From contig SFCS01000014.1 in assembly GCA_004558485.1 (NCBI GenBank), positions 1-64,000 on the forward strand: 64,000 nt of DNA. The letters run 5' to 3'. This document shows, one piece after another, positions 7,315-15,863 of this stretch. How positions within the stretch are numbered: the stretch's first letter is position 1; the number at the start of each line of letters is the position of its first letter. The position numbers and the translations under genes are program-made. The notes beneath the pieces were generated by a model that did no database searches, was not told the DNA's origin, and saw only the letters and a program-made list of their open reading frames with translations. This DNA comes from Ruminococcus sp. Its GTDB lineage: Bacteria; Bacillota; Clostridia; Oscillospirales; Acutalibacteraceae.

Positions 7315-8322
7315 ATGGCTAACGATGTGAAGTTCGAAGGCAAAGAGAGACGCATGGAAAAAATCGAAAAGTTTCTCGCCGAAAATAATCTCGGTACCCT
7401 GGAAGACGCTGCCGCTTTGTGCAATTCCAAGGGCATCAATGTTGAAGCTATCGTCAAGGGCGTGCAGCCGATCGCATTTGAAAACGCGGTCTGGGCATAC
7501 ACCCTCGGCGTCGCGCTGGCGCTCAAGCGCGGCGTGAAGGACGCTGCCGAGGCTTCCGCCGTCATCGGGGAGGGCCTGCAGGCATTCTGCGTGCCCGGCT
7601 CTGTCGCCGAGCAGCGCAAGGTCGGCCTCGGCCACGGCAACCTCGGCAAAATGCTGCTCAGCGAGGACACCGACTGCTTTGCGTTCCTCGCCGGTCACGA
7701 GTCCTTTGCCGCTGCGGAAGGCGCCATCGGCATTGCCCGCACCGCCAACAAGGTGCGCAAAAAGCCGCTGCGCGTTATTCTGAACGGTCTCGGCAAGGAC
7801 GCTGCGTATATCATCAGCCGCGTCAACGGCTTTACCTATGTGGAGACCGACTATGACTTCCACAAGGGCGAGCTGAAGATTGTGCGCGAAAAGGCGTTCT
7901 CCGACGGTGAGCGCGCGAAGGTCAAGTGCTACGGCGCCAACGATGTGCTGGAAGGTGTGGCGATCATGCAGAGGGAAAATGTGGATGTTTCCATCACCGG
8001 CAACTCCACCAACCCGACCCGTTTCCAGCATCTGGTTGCCGGTACCTACAAGAAGTGGGCGATCGAGAACGGCAAAAAGTATTTCTCCGTTGCCTCCGGC
8101 GGCGGCACGGGTCGTACGCTGCATCCCGACAATGTGGCTGCGGGCCCTGCGTCCTACGGTCTGACCGACTCCATGGGTCGTATGCACGGCGATGCGCAGT
8201 TCGCGGGTTCTTCCTCCGTTCCGGCACATGTGGAAATGATGGGTCTTATCGGTGCCGGCAACAACCCGATGGTCGGTATGACCGTCGCTTGCGCTGTTGC
8301 GGTCTCCGAGGCGCTGAAATAA
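7315..8322 (+). CDS. GGGtGRT protein (uncharacterised family)
   Basis: 335 residues, named after the motif seen here as ASGGGTGRTLHPDN near residue 262. The family has no established function. Other visible blocks are LGHGNLGKMLLSEDTDCFAFLAGHESFAAAEGA (quoted parts: GHGNLGKMLL), the Asn-rich SITGNSTNPTRFQHLVAGTYKKW, and a C-terminal Gly-rich GLIGAGNNPMVGMT segment. No signal peptide; the C-terminus is mildly hydrophobic. It shares an operon with the Fe-S scaffold-like gene just upstream, so I infer that it works with or receives a cluster from it. AAAAAGGAGGAAG precedes ATG 7315. Confidence 0.8.
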   Translation: MANDVKFEGKERRMEKIEKFLAENNLGTLEDAAALCNSKGINVEAIVKGVQPIAFENAVWAYTLGVALALKRGVKDAAEASAVIGEGLQAFCVPGSVAEQRKVGLGHGNLGKMLLSEDTDCFAFLAGHESFAAAEGAIGIARTANKVRKKPLRVILNGLGKDAAYIISRVNGFTYVETDYDFHKGELKIVREKAFSDGERAKVKCYGANDVLEGVAIMQRENVDVSITGNSTNPTRFQHLVAGTYKKWAIENGKKYFSVASGGGTGRTLHPDNVAAGPASYGLTDSMGRMHGDAQFAGSSSVPAHVEMMGLIGAGNNPMVGMTVACAVAVSEALK

Positions 8323-8379
8323 CAACGGCATTGTGACATTTTGTGCTCTGCACAAAATGCCCATCGCTGCAAACAGAGA

Positions 8380-8411
8380 GGGGGTCGGACGCGCGTCCGC
8401 CCCCCTTTTTT
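8380..8411 (+). terminator. terminator of the scaffold-GGGtGRT operon
   Basis: GC-rich stem 8380-8390 with 8395-8404 (one bulged T, GCGC loop) followed by seven Ts. Confidence 0.9.
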
Positions 8412-8440
8412 ACTCGTTGTGTGTTGAGAAGGTGAGCGTT

Positions 8441-9307
8441 ATGTGGCTGCTCTTTGCGTGCGGCTCGGCACTGTTTGCCGGACTGACGGCGCTTCTTGCA
8501 AAATGCGGCATCAAGAAAACCGACTCCGATATAGCAACCGCTATCCGCACCGTGGTGGTGCTGCTGTTTTCGTGGCTCATGGTGTGGATCGTCGGCTCTG
8601 CGCCGACGATCACGGCAATCAGTGCCAAAACATGGATCTTTCTGATCCTTTCCGGTCTTGCGACCGGCGTCTCGTGGCTGTGCTATTTTCGTGCATTACA
8701 GCGCGGAGATGTCAACAAGGTCGTCCCTGTCGATAAATCCTCAACGATTTTGACCATTCTGCTGGCTTTGATCTTTCTCGGCGAACCGCTTTCGTGGATC
8801 AAGGGCGTTGCCGTCGTGCTGATTGCCGTCGGCACTTTCCTGATGATCGAAAAAGAGGCGGTCTCCGACGGAAAGCAGACGAAAAAGAGCTGGCTTTTGT
8901 ATGCGGTGCTCTCCGCCGTTTTTGCGTCCTTGACTTCCATTCTAGGGAAGATCGGCATTGACGGCGTAGAGTCCAACCTCGGAACGGCTATCCGCACCGG
9001 CGTGGTGCTTATCATGGCGTGGCTGCTTGTGTTCGTTAAAAGAAAGCAGCAGGCGCTGAAAGCCGTTCCGAAAAACGAGCTCGGATATATCTGTCTGTCC
9101 GGTCTTGCCACGGGCGGGTCATGGCTCTGCTACTATAAAGCGCTGCAGGATGGCCTTGCAAGCGTCGTTGTCCCGATCGATAAGCTGAGCATTTTGGTCT
9201 CCATCGCTTTTTCGGCGCTTGTGTTCAAGGAGCGCCTTTCCAAAAAGGCAGCCATCGGTCTTTTGCTGATCGTTGTCGGCACGCTGATGATGGTCATATC
9301 CATATAG
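8441..9307 (+). CDS. EamA-family permease (drug/metabolite transporter superfamily)
   Basis: 288 residues with ten predicted membrane segments in two repeated EamA units. The duplication is visible: GIKKTDSDIATAIRTVVVLL in the first half against GIDGVESNLGTAIRTGVVLI in the second, and LSGLATGVSWLCYFRALQ against LSGLATGGSWLCYYKALQ. ATG 8441 is preceded by AAGGTGAG, after the upstream terminator; the open frame to 8333 crosses that terminator and is rejected. It appears to be a single gene. Substrate unknown. Confidence 0.88.
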   Translation: MWLLFACGSALFAGLTALLAKCGIKKTDSDIATAIRTVVVLLFSWLMVWIVGSAPTITAISAKTWIFLILSGLATGVSWLCYFRALQRGDVNKVVPVDKSSTILTILLALIFLGEPLSWIKGVAVVLIAVGTFLMIEKEAVSDGKQTKKSWLLYAVLSAVFASLTSILGKIGIDGVESNLGTAIRTGVVLIMAWLLVFVKRKQQALKAVPKNELGYICLSGLATGGSWLCYYKALQDGLASVVVPIDKLSILVSIAFSALVFKERLSKKAAIGLLLIVVGTLMMVISI

Positions 9308-9321
9308 GCACGGCTGACCGC

Positions 9322-9447
9322 TCAGACCTTTTTCAGCAGGATGCCTATGAGATATTCGACAGCCCCAAAAGACACGATGACATAGGTCAAAAGCAAAACA
9401 AAAACTGTGAAATAGCCTGTGGCGAGTGCGTGGATGCCGTGTTTCAT
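9322..9447 (-). CDS. small single-pass membrane protein, 41 residues
   Basis: The product starts MKHGIHALATGYF and is mostly one hydrophobic helix (VFVLLLTYVIVSF, then a second hydrophobic stretch), ending LLKKV. AGGGAAAG lies seven bases ahead of the ATG at 9447. The same frame is open to 9675, but that extension crosses the palindromic repeat and has no start site, so the short form is preferred. I do not recognise the family. It lies alone between the permease and the repeat element. Confidence 0.5.
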   Translation of the reverse strand: MKHGIHALATGYFTVFVLLLTYVIVSFGAVEYLIGILLKKV

Positions 9448-9510
9448 AGACTTTCCCTCACTTTCGGGGAACAGTATATGCCTGCAACTTAAAGCGAACC
9501 TAAAAGAAGA

Positions 9511-9782
9511 GGCGCGATGCATTGCATCGCGCCTCAGACTGTCAAAAAAGTCCGCAGGACGCAAAAGTGTATTTCGACGAAAAAGTAAAGCTACGGGTTT
9601 AGCAAATAAGAGGAGCGTTTCTGCGAAACGCCCGCTTTTGCTGTCTGCGTCAACCGCCCCCTGCCGTATACACATACGCCGACGGTGGCGTTTTCCTTGC
9701 TCCTGCGGTTTTTAGACAGCCTCCCAGTGTGTCAAAAAACAAGTTTTTTGACACACTGAGGCGCGATGCTATGCATCGCGCC
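9511..9782. repeat. ~270 bp element bounded by inverted palindromic repeats (MITE-like)
   Basis: The left end (9511-9533) and right end (9760-9782) carry nearly the same 23-base palindrome. The similarity continues inwards as an inverted repeat: left CTCAGACTGTCAAAAAAG, right on the other strand CTCAGTGTGTCAAAAAAC, and then CCGCAGGA on both sides. The right arm has an extra hairpin (9728-9755, GTGTCAAAAAAC/GTTTTTTGACAC). The interior has another small hairpin near 9615-9632 and no credible gene. This explains the non-coding gap between the small membrane protein and murC. Confidence 0.65.
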
Positions 9783-9799
9783 TTTTCGCGTTTTTTGTG

Positions 9800-11176
9800 T
9801 TATTTCTCTTTTATTTTTTGCAGGATCATGCGCGCACATTTATAGACATCGCCGCCGCCCATGGTGAGCACCATGTCGCCGGGTCTGGCGTTTTCGGCGA
9901 CATATGCCGCAATTTCGGGGAAGGTGGGGAGATAGACCGCGCCGTCAATCTGTGCCGTGATCTGATCGGCGTGCACACCCCATTCGTTGGTTTCGCGCGA
10001 ACCCATGATGTCGCTGACCACCACCTTGTCGGCGAGCGCCAGCGTCTTGGCAAAATCGTTGAGGTGCCGCGCGGTGCGGGAGAAGGTGAACGGCTGAAAG
10101 ACCGCCCAAACGCGGGCGTAGGGCATCTTTTTTGCGGTCGAAATGGTGGCGGCGATTTCGGTGGGGTGGTGGGCATAATCATCCACAAAGGTCACGCCGT
10201 TTGCCTCACCGATAAATTCAAACCGTCTGCCTGCGCCGCGGAAGTGGGCAAGTCCCGCAGCGATCTCCGCAGGCGTTGCGCCGCACAGCGTGGCAGCGGC
10301 AGCGGCGGCAAGCGAGTTGAACACATTGTGCGCCCCGGGTACGCCGAGCGTCAGGTGGGTGAGGAAAGCGCCGTTATGATACAGGTCATAGTCGCCGTAA
10401 GCGCCGTTCACGGTCTTGATGTTCACGGCACGCCAGTCGCAGCCCTCGCTCTCGCCGTAGGTGATGCGCTTTTCGGCGGGGATGTCCTTCACCGCCTTGG
10501 GGGCGTTGGCGTCGTCGGCGTTATAGATGACCTTGTCGGTCGTCTTGGCGGCAAAACGGGCGAAGGAGGCGATGATGTTGTCGAGCGTGCCGAAATAGTC
10601 AAGGTGGTCGGCATCGATGTCGAGAATGACGGAGACGGCGGGCGTCATCGCCTGATAGTGATCCTTGAACTCGCACGCCTCACACACCATGGTGTCGCTG
10701 CCGCCGGCTCTGCCGTTGGCATTGATGAGCGGCAGGCGGCCGCCGATGAAGATGCTGGGATCCTTGTCCGCCTCAAGCAGAATCTGCGCGATCATGCTTG
10801 AGGTTGTCGTCTTGCCGTGCGTGCCGGCGACGGCGACGGTGTTTTTGAACTGGCGGGTGATGAACCCGAGCAGCTGTGCGCGCTCGATGAGCGGCAGATG
10901 CTGCGCTTTGGCGGCGACAAGCTCGGGGTTATCCTCGCTGACGGCGGCGGTGTAGACCACCATGTCCGCGCCCTTGATATTTTCGGCGGCGTGCCCCATA
11001 TGCACCGGGATGCCGAGTGCACGGATGCGTTTCAGGTTGTCGGACTCGTTGTTGTCCGAGCCGGTGAGGGCATAGCCCTTTGTATGCAAAATCTCGGCAA
11101 GCGGGCACATGCCCGAACCGCCGATGCCGACAAAATGGATGGCATGAATATTCTCTAAGAGATTTTTCTCACACAT
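9800..11176 (-). CDS. murC: UDP-N-acetylmuramate--L-alanine ligase
   Basis: 458 residues. It adds L-alanine to UDP-MurNAc with ATP in the cytoplasm, the first peptide step of peptidoglycan synthesis. N-terminal nucleotide-sugar domain HFVGIGGSGMCPLAEIL, ATP loop AVAGTHGKTTTSSMIAQIL near residues 105-125, and the conserved DDYAHHPTEI. ATG 11176 is the start with a family-typical N-terminus; AAAGGA lies 11 bases upstream. The gene points away from miaB and has its own promoter. The longer frame to 11251 is non-coding. Confidence 0.97.
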   Translation of the reverse strand: MCEKNLLENIHAIHFVGIGGSGMCPLAEILHTKGYALTGSDNNESDNLKRIRALGIPVHMGHAAENIKGADMVVYTAAVSEDNPELVAAKAQHLPLIERAQLLGFITRQFKNTVAVAGTHGKTTTSSMIAQILLEADKDPSIFIGGRLPLINANGRAGGSDTMVCEACEFKDHYQAMTPAVSVILDIDADHLDYFGTLDNIIASFARFAAKTTDKVIYNADDANAPKAVKDIPAEKRITYGESEGCDWRAVNIKTVNGAYGDYDLYHNGAFLTHLTLGVPGAHNVFNSLAAAAAATLCGATPAEIAAGLAHFRGAGRRFEFIGEANGVTFVDDYAHHPTEIAATISTAKKMPYARVWAVFQPFTFSRTARHLNDFAKTLALADKVVVSDIMGSRETNEWGVHADQITAQIDGAVYLPTFPEIAAYVAENARPGDMVLTMGGGDVYKCARMILQKIKEK

Positions 11177-11209
11177 ACACGGGAAGGTCCTTTCGTTTTT
11201 TGTGTCTCT

Positions 11210-11238
11210 ATTATATTGCCGTTTCAAAAAAAAGAAAA
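11210..11238 (-). promoter_or_regulatory. murC promoter
   Basis: On the minus strand TATAAT (11210-11215), 17 bp spacer and a weak -35 TTTTCT (11233-11238) inside a T-tract; 33 bases ahead of the murC start. Confidence 0.45.
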
Positions 11239-11291
11239 CCCCTTTTTGCAATTTTTTCCGCCTTTTGCGAAAAAATGCATGGATATTTACA

Positions 11292-11320
11292 TTGCATTAG
11301 CGTCCGAAAAGTGGTATACT
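11292..11320 (+). promoter_or_regulatory. promoter of the miaB-mutSL-division gene run
   Basis: TTGCAT (11292-11297), 17 bp spacer, TATACT (11315-11320) with TGG directly before the -10 box (extended -10). It lies 33 bp ahead of miaB. No other good promoter or terminator is seen until the hairpin after divIVA. Confidence 0.7.
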
Positions 11321-11353
11321 GGCTAGTGTATACATTTCGGAAAGGAACTATTT

Positions 11354-12775
11354 ATGGCAGACATACAGCATATCGAAAAAGAAGAGCTGCGTCGGCAGGA
11401 GGCATATGCGCAAAAGGTGCAGGCATACTATGCAGAGCACAAGCGCGGGCTTTCGCCGCTGGCACACATCCGCACCTTCGGCTGTCAGCAGAATGTTGCG
11501 GACTCCGAACGCATCAAGGGGATGCTGGCGGAGATGGGCTTCGGCTTCACGGAGCAGCCGGAAAACGCCGATTTTATCCTGTTTAACACCTGTGCCGTGC
11601 GGGAACACGCGGTGGATCGCGTGTTCGGCAATGTGGGAGCTTTGAAGCATATCAAAACGCGCCATCCCGACACGCTGATCGCCGTGTGCGGCTGCATGGT
11701 GCAGCAGGAGCATGTGGCAAAGCGCCTGCAGGAGCACTATCCGTTCGTGGGACTGGTGTTCGGTACGCATGTGGTGCATCAGCTGCCGCAACTCATTTTC
11801 GAGGCGCTCGGCAGCAAAAAGCAGCTCACCGTCACGCCGACCGTGGACGGCGTGATTGCCGAGGGGTTACCGGTGCGCCGCGACGGCAGCTTCAAGGCGT
11901 TTGTGCCGATCATGTACGGCTGCAACAATTTTTGCACCTATTGTGTCGTGCCATATGTGCGCGGCAGGGAGCGCAGCCGCGATCCCGAGATCATTTTGGA
12001 CGAGATCCGCGCGCTGGTGCGCGACGGCTATAAGGACATCACGCTGCTCGGACAGAATGTCAATTCCTATGGCAAGGGCGAGGCGCACGGCGTGGATTTC
12101 CCGACGCTCTTGGAGCGTGCCGACGCCATCGAGGGCGATTTCATCCTGCGGTTCATGACCTCACACCCGAAGGACGCGACAAAGCGCCTTTTCGACACGA
12201 TTGCGGCGTCGAAAAAGATCTCGCATCATTTTCATCTGCCGTTTCAGTCGGGCAGCGACCGCATTTTGAAACAGATGAACCGTCACTACGATCGAAAACA
12301 GTATCTTTCGCTCATCGACTATGCGCGAAGGGTCATTCCCGACATTTCGTTCACAAGCGATGTCATCGTCGGATTCCCCGGGGAAACAAAGGAGGACTTC
12401 GACGAGACGCTGTCGCTTGTAAAGAAAGTCGGCTTTACATCGCTTTTCACCTTTATCTACTCGCCGCGCGTGGGCACGCCTGCGGCGTCCATGCCGGACC
12501 CGATCTCCAAAAAGGAGAAAACGGCGTGGTTTCAGGAGCTGACCGCCTTACAAGAGGAGCAGTCCGCGGCAAGGCTTGCCGGCATGGTCGGTACGGTGCA
12601 CCGCGCGCTCATTGAGAGTGCGGGCGAGGGCTATCTGGAGGCGCGTCTGCCGGAAAACAGCGTGGTGCGGGTCGCGGGCGATGAGGCGCTTTTGGGACAT
12701 TTTGCCGAGGTGGAGATCACAGCGGCGCGCAGCTATATTTTGCAAGGCAACATTTTGACAGTGGAAAACGCTTAA
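11354..12775 (+). CDS. miaB: tRNA-2-methylthio-N6-dimethylallyladenosine synthase
   Basis: 473 residues. This radical SAM enzyme adds a methylthio group to i6A37 of tRNAs, the base made by MiaA encoded downstream. Domains in order are UPF0004 (RTFGCQQNVADSERIKG, with further Cys in LFNTCAVREH and VCGCMVQQEH), radical SAM core with CxxxCxxC in YGCNNFCTYCVVPYVRGRERSR near residue 195, and a C-terminal TRAM domain. GGAAAGGAAC precedes ATG 11354. It heads the long operon ending at divIVA. Confidence 0.95.
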   Translation: MADIQHIEKEELRRQEAYAQKVQAYYAEHKRGLSPLAHIRTFGCQQNVADSERIKGMLAEMGFGFTEQPENADFILFNTCAVREHAVDRVFGNVGALKHIKTRHPDTLIAVCGCMVQQEHVAKRLQEHYPFVGLVFGTHVVHQLPQLIFEALGSKKQLTVTPTVDGVIAEGLPVRRDGSFKAFVPIMYGCNNFCTYCVVPYVRGRERSRDPEIILDEIRALVRDGYKDITLLGQNVNSYGKGEAHGVDFPTLLERADAIEGDFILRFMTSHPKDATKRLFDTIAASKKISHHFHLPFQSGSDRILKQMNRHYDRKQYLSLIDYARRVIPDISFTSDVIVGFPGETKEDFDETLSLVKKVGFTSLFTFIYSPRVGTPAASMPDPISKKEKTAWFQELTALQEEQSAARLAGMVGTVHRALIESAGEGYLEARLPENSVVRVAGDEALLGHFAEVEITAARSYILQGNILTVENA

Positions 12776-12788
12776 AGGAGATAACGAT

Positions 12789-13202
12789 ATGGAAAAGATT
12801 TTGGAAATGGCAAAGGATCTCGGCTATACGCTGCAGGAGGACGCGCGGTTTCTCAAGACCAAGGCGGCACAGGAGGCGGCGGATGCCGACGAGGCATTAC
12901 AGCAGATGATCGGGGAATTTAACCTCAAGCGCATGGCGATCAACACCGAAACGGCGAAGGACGACGCCGAAAAGGACAACGAAAAGCTGGCGACGCTCAA
13001 CCGCGAGCTGCGCGAGGTATATGCGCAGATCATGGCAAACGAGCACATGCAGGCATACAACGAAGCCAAGACCGCGCTCGACAAGCTCACGCGCGGCATG
13101 ATGGCCATTCTCAACATGGCGGCGCAGGGACTTGATCCCGACACCTATGAGGAGAGCGAAGGCTGCTCCGGCAATTGCGGCTCTTGCAGCGGTTGCCACT
13201 GA
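12789..13202 (+). CDS. YlbF/YmcA-family protein with C-terminal cysteine cluster (RicF-like)
   Basis: 137 residues, mostly helical and charged, of the YlbF/DUF964 family. In B. subtilis the YlbF-YmcA-YaaT (Ric) complex carries Fe-S clusters and affects mRNA processing, competence and sporulation. Here the last ten residues hold four cysteines and a final His (CSGNCGSCSGCH), a plausible metal or cluster site. The position between miaB and mutS matches ymcA in B. subtilis. ATG 12789 follows AAAGGAG. Only one family member is in the window. Confidence 0.8.
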   Translation: MEKILEMAKDLGYTLQEDARFLKTKAAQEAADADEALQQMIGEFNLKRMAINTETAKDDAEKDNEKLATLNRELREVYAQIMANEHMQAYNEAKTALDKLTRGMMAILNMAAQGLDPDTYEESEGCSGNCGSCSGCH

Positions 13203-13230
13203 GGACGGAAACAAAAAGGGGAGGATCGGC

Positions 13231-15846
13231 ATGGCAGATTTTACGCCGATGATGCAGCAGTATCTGGAAATCAAGAAGAAACACGAAAACTGTATTCTCT
13301 TTTTCCGATTGGGCGATTTCTATGAAATGTTTTTCGAGGACGCGAAAATTGCGTCCCGTGAGCTGGAATTGACGCTGACCGGCAAGGACTGCGGCATGGA
13401 GGAGCGCGCGCCGATGTGCGGCGTGCCGTTTCACAGCTGTGAGTCGTATATTGCCCGTCTGGTGCAGCGCGGCTACAAGGTGGCGATCTGTGAGCAGACA
13501 GAGGATCCCGCGACCGCAAAGGGGCTTGTGAAGCGGGATGTTATCCGTATCATCACCCCGGGCACGGTGATCGAAGGCAGTATGCTGGACGAGGCGCGCA
13601 ACAACTATCTGGCGACGGTGTTTTTGGACGCCGCACAGGGGCAGGCAGGACTCAGCTTTTGCGACTGCTCCACGGGTGAGGTACATGTCACCTGTTTGGA
13701 GGGAGAGGATCTGCAGCTGCGCATCTGCAACGAGCTCGGGCGGTTCTATCCCAGTGAGATATTGTTCAACACCGCAGCCGCCGTGGACAGAGAATTGCAG
13801 ACCTTTGTCACCGACCGTCTGAAAATGACAGCGGACGTGCGCGAGGACGCGGAGTTTGCCGTGGAGGCATGCACGCAGCGGGTGCTGTGCCATTTTGATG
13901 AAAAGACGCTGGCGACGCTGTCGCTGGAGGACAAGCTGCCCGCCGTTTGTGCGCTGGGCTGCACGCTCGAATATCTGCGCTCCACCCAAATGATCGGGCT
14001 GGAGCGGCTCATAAACCTCGATGTCTATGCGGATGTGCAGTATATGCGGCTCGATCTCACTGCGCGGCGCAATCTGGAGCTTTTGGAGACCATGCGCTCC
14101 AAGGAAAAGCGCGGATCGCTGCTTGGCGTTCTTGACCGCACCTGCACCGCGATGGGCAAGCGCCTTTTGCGCAACTGGATCGAACAGCCGCTCATAAAGC
14201 CTGCGCCCATCGTCAGCAGACTGAACGCGGTCGAAGAGCTGATAAAAGAGACGGTTCTGCGCGACGAGGTGCGGGGGGCGCTGCGGGAGGTCTATGATCT
14301 CGAACGCATTTTGACCCGCATTATTTACGGCAATGCCAACGCGCGCGAGCTACGCTCGCTTTGCATGACCATTGACCGCATAGCGCCGGTGAAAGGGCTG
14401 CTTGCCGATGTGAACAGTGCGCTGCTGCAAACGCTGTATCGGCAGATCGATGATCTTGCTGACATACAGGCGCTTTTGTCCGCCGCCATCCGCGAGGACG
14501 CCCCCTTTACCGTGCGGGAAGGCGGCATGATTAAGGAGGGCTATAACGCCGCACTGGACGAGCTGCGGCTCGACATGAAGGACAGCGGCGCGGTCATCCT
14601 GCGGGTGGAGGCACAGGAGCGCGAACGCTCCGGCATCAAGAACCTGAAGGTGGGGTATAACCGCGTTTTCGGATACTACATCGAAGTGCCGCGCTCCTAT
14701 ACGGGCGAAGTCCCGCCGGAATATGTGCGGCGGCAGACGCTGGCAAACGCCGAACGGTACATAACGCAGGAGCTGAAGGAGCTGGAAACGCGCATGCTCA
14801 CCGCGCGCGAGCGCTCGGTTGCGCTGGAATATGAGTTGTTCACCGAAATCCGCAAGACGGTCGCAAGGGAGATGCTGCGCATACAGCGCACGGCGGCAGC
14901 GGTGGCGCAGCTCGATGTTCTGGCGTCCTTTGCCGAGGTCGCGGTTGTGCAGCAATATTGCCGTCCCGACATCAACACGAAGGGAGAGCTGCGCATCATC
15001 GGCGGCAGACATCCCGTTGTCGAGTCGCTGTCGGACGCACCGTTTGTGCCCAACGATACCGTTCTCAATAACGGGGACGATCGCATCGCCCTCATCACCG
15101 GTCCGAATATGGCAGGTAAATCCACTTATATGCGCCAGACGGCGCTCATCGTCCTGATGGCGCAGATCGGCAGCTTTGTGCCGGCGACACAGGCGGATGT
15201 CGGCATCGTGGACAGCATCTTTACCCGCGTCGGTGCGTCGGACGATCTGGCGGCGGGGCAGTCCACCTTTATGGTGGAAATGAGCGAGGTCGCGTATATC
15301 CTGCGCAATGCCACAAAAGACAGTCTCATCATTTTCGACGAGATCGGCCGCGGCACCTCGACCTTTGACGGCATGAGCATTGCCCGTGCGGTTCTCGAAT
15401 ATGTCGCCGACACCAAAAAGATCGGCGCAAAAGCCCTCTTTGCCACGCATTACCATGAGCTGAGTGTGCTGGAGCAGGAGATCACCGGCGTGAAAAACTA
15501 CAACATCGCCGTGAAAAAGCGCGGAGATGACATCACCTTCCTGCGCCGCATCGTGCGCGGCCCTGCCGACGAGAGCTACGGCATCGAAGTGGCAAAGCTG
15601 GCGGGTATTCCCGACGAAGTGGTTGCGCGCGCAAAGCAAGTGCTGCGCGCGGTGGTTGCCGAAAACGGCGGCACGGCGGCAAAATGCCCGACGCACATCG
15701 AAAAGGAAGAGGCGCAAATGAGCTTCGGCGACGCGCAGCTTTCCGATTTTGCGGAGGAGCTGAAGCTGTTGGATGTCAATACACTGACGCCGATCGAGGC
15801 GTTGCAGACCCTCTACAACCTGGTGAAAAAGGCGCAGACTCTCTGA
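13231..15846 (+). CDS. mutS: DNA mismatch repair protein MutS
   Basis: 871 residues, normal length. It recognises mismatches and recruits MutL. The mismatch-binding motif FYEMF is at the start (LFFRLGDFYEMFFEDA), Walker A ITGPNMAGKST near residue 625, DEIGRGTSTFDG as Walker B/signature and FATHYHEL. ATG 13231 follows GGGGAGG with 7 bp spacing; the frame is open further upstream into the YlbF gene but without a site. The gap to mutL is 17 bp. Confidence 0.97.
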   Translation: MADFTPMMQQYLEIKKKHENCILFFRLGDFYEMFFEDAKIASRELELTLTGKDCGMEERAPMCGVPFHSCESYIARLVQRGYKVAICEQTEDPATAKGLVKRDVIRIITPGTVIEGSMLDEARNNYLATVFLDAAQGQAGLSFCDCSTGEVHVTCLEGEDLQLRICNELGRFYPSEILFNTAAAVDRELQTFVTDRLKMTADVREDAEFAVEACTQRVLCHFDEKTLATLSLEDKLPAVCALGCTLEYLRSTQMIGLERLINLDVYADVQYMRLDLTARRNLELLETMRSKEKRGSLLGVLDRTCTAMGKRLLRNWIEQPLIKPAPIVSRLNAVEELIKETVLRDEVRGALREVYDLERILTRIIYGNANARELRSLCMTIDRIAPVKGLLADVNSALLQTLYRQIDDLADIQALLSAAIREDAPFTVREGGMIKEGYNAALDELRLDMKDSGAVILRVEAQERERSGIKNLKVGYNRVFGYYIEVPRSYTGEVPPEYVRRQTLANAERYITQELKELETRMLTARERSVALEYELFTEIRKTVAREMLRIQRTAAAVAQLDVLASFAEVAVVQQYCRPDINTKGELRIIGGRHPVVESLSDAPFVPNDTVLNNGDDRIALITGPNMAGKSTYMRQTALIVLMAQIGSFVPATQADVGIVDSIFTRVGASDDLAAGQSTFMVEMSEVAYILRNATKDSLIIFDEIGRGTSTFDGMSIARAVLEYVADTKKIGAKALFATHYHELSVLEQEITGVKNYNIAVKKRGDDITFLRRIVRGPADESYGIEVAKLAGIPDEVVARAKQVLRAVVAENGGTAAKCPTHIEKEEAQMSFGDAQLSDFAEELKLLDVNTLTPIEALQTLYNLVKKAQTL

Positions 15847-15863
15847 CGAAAGGAGCAACCGCT

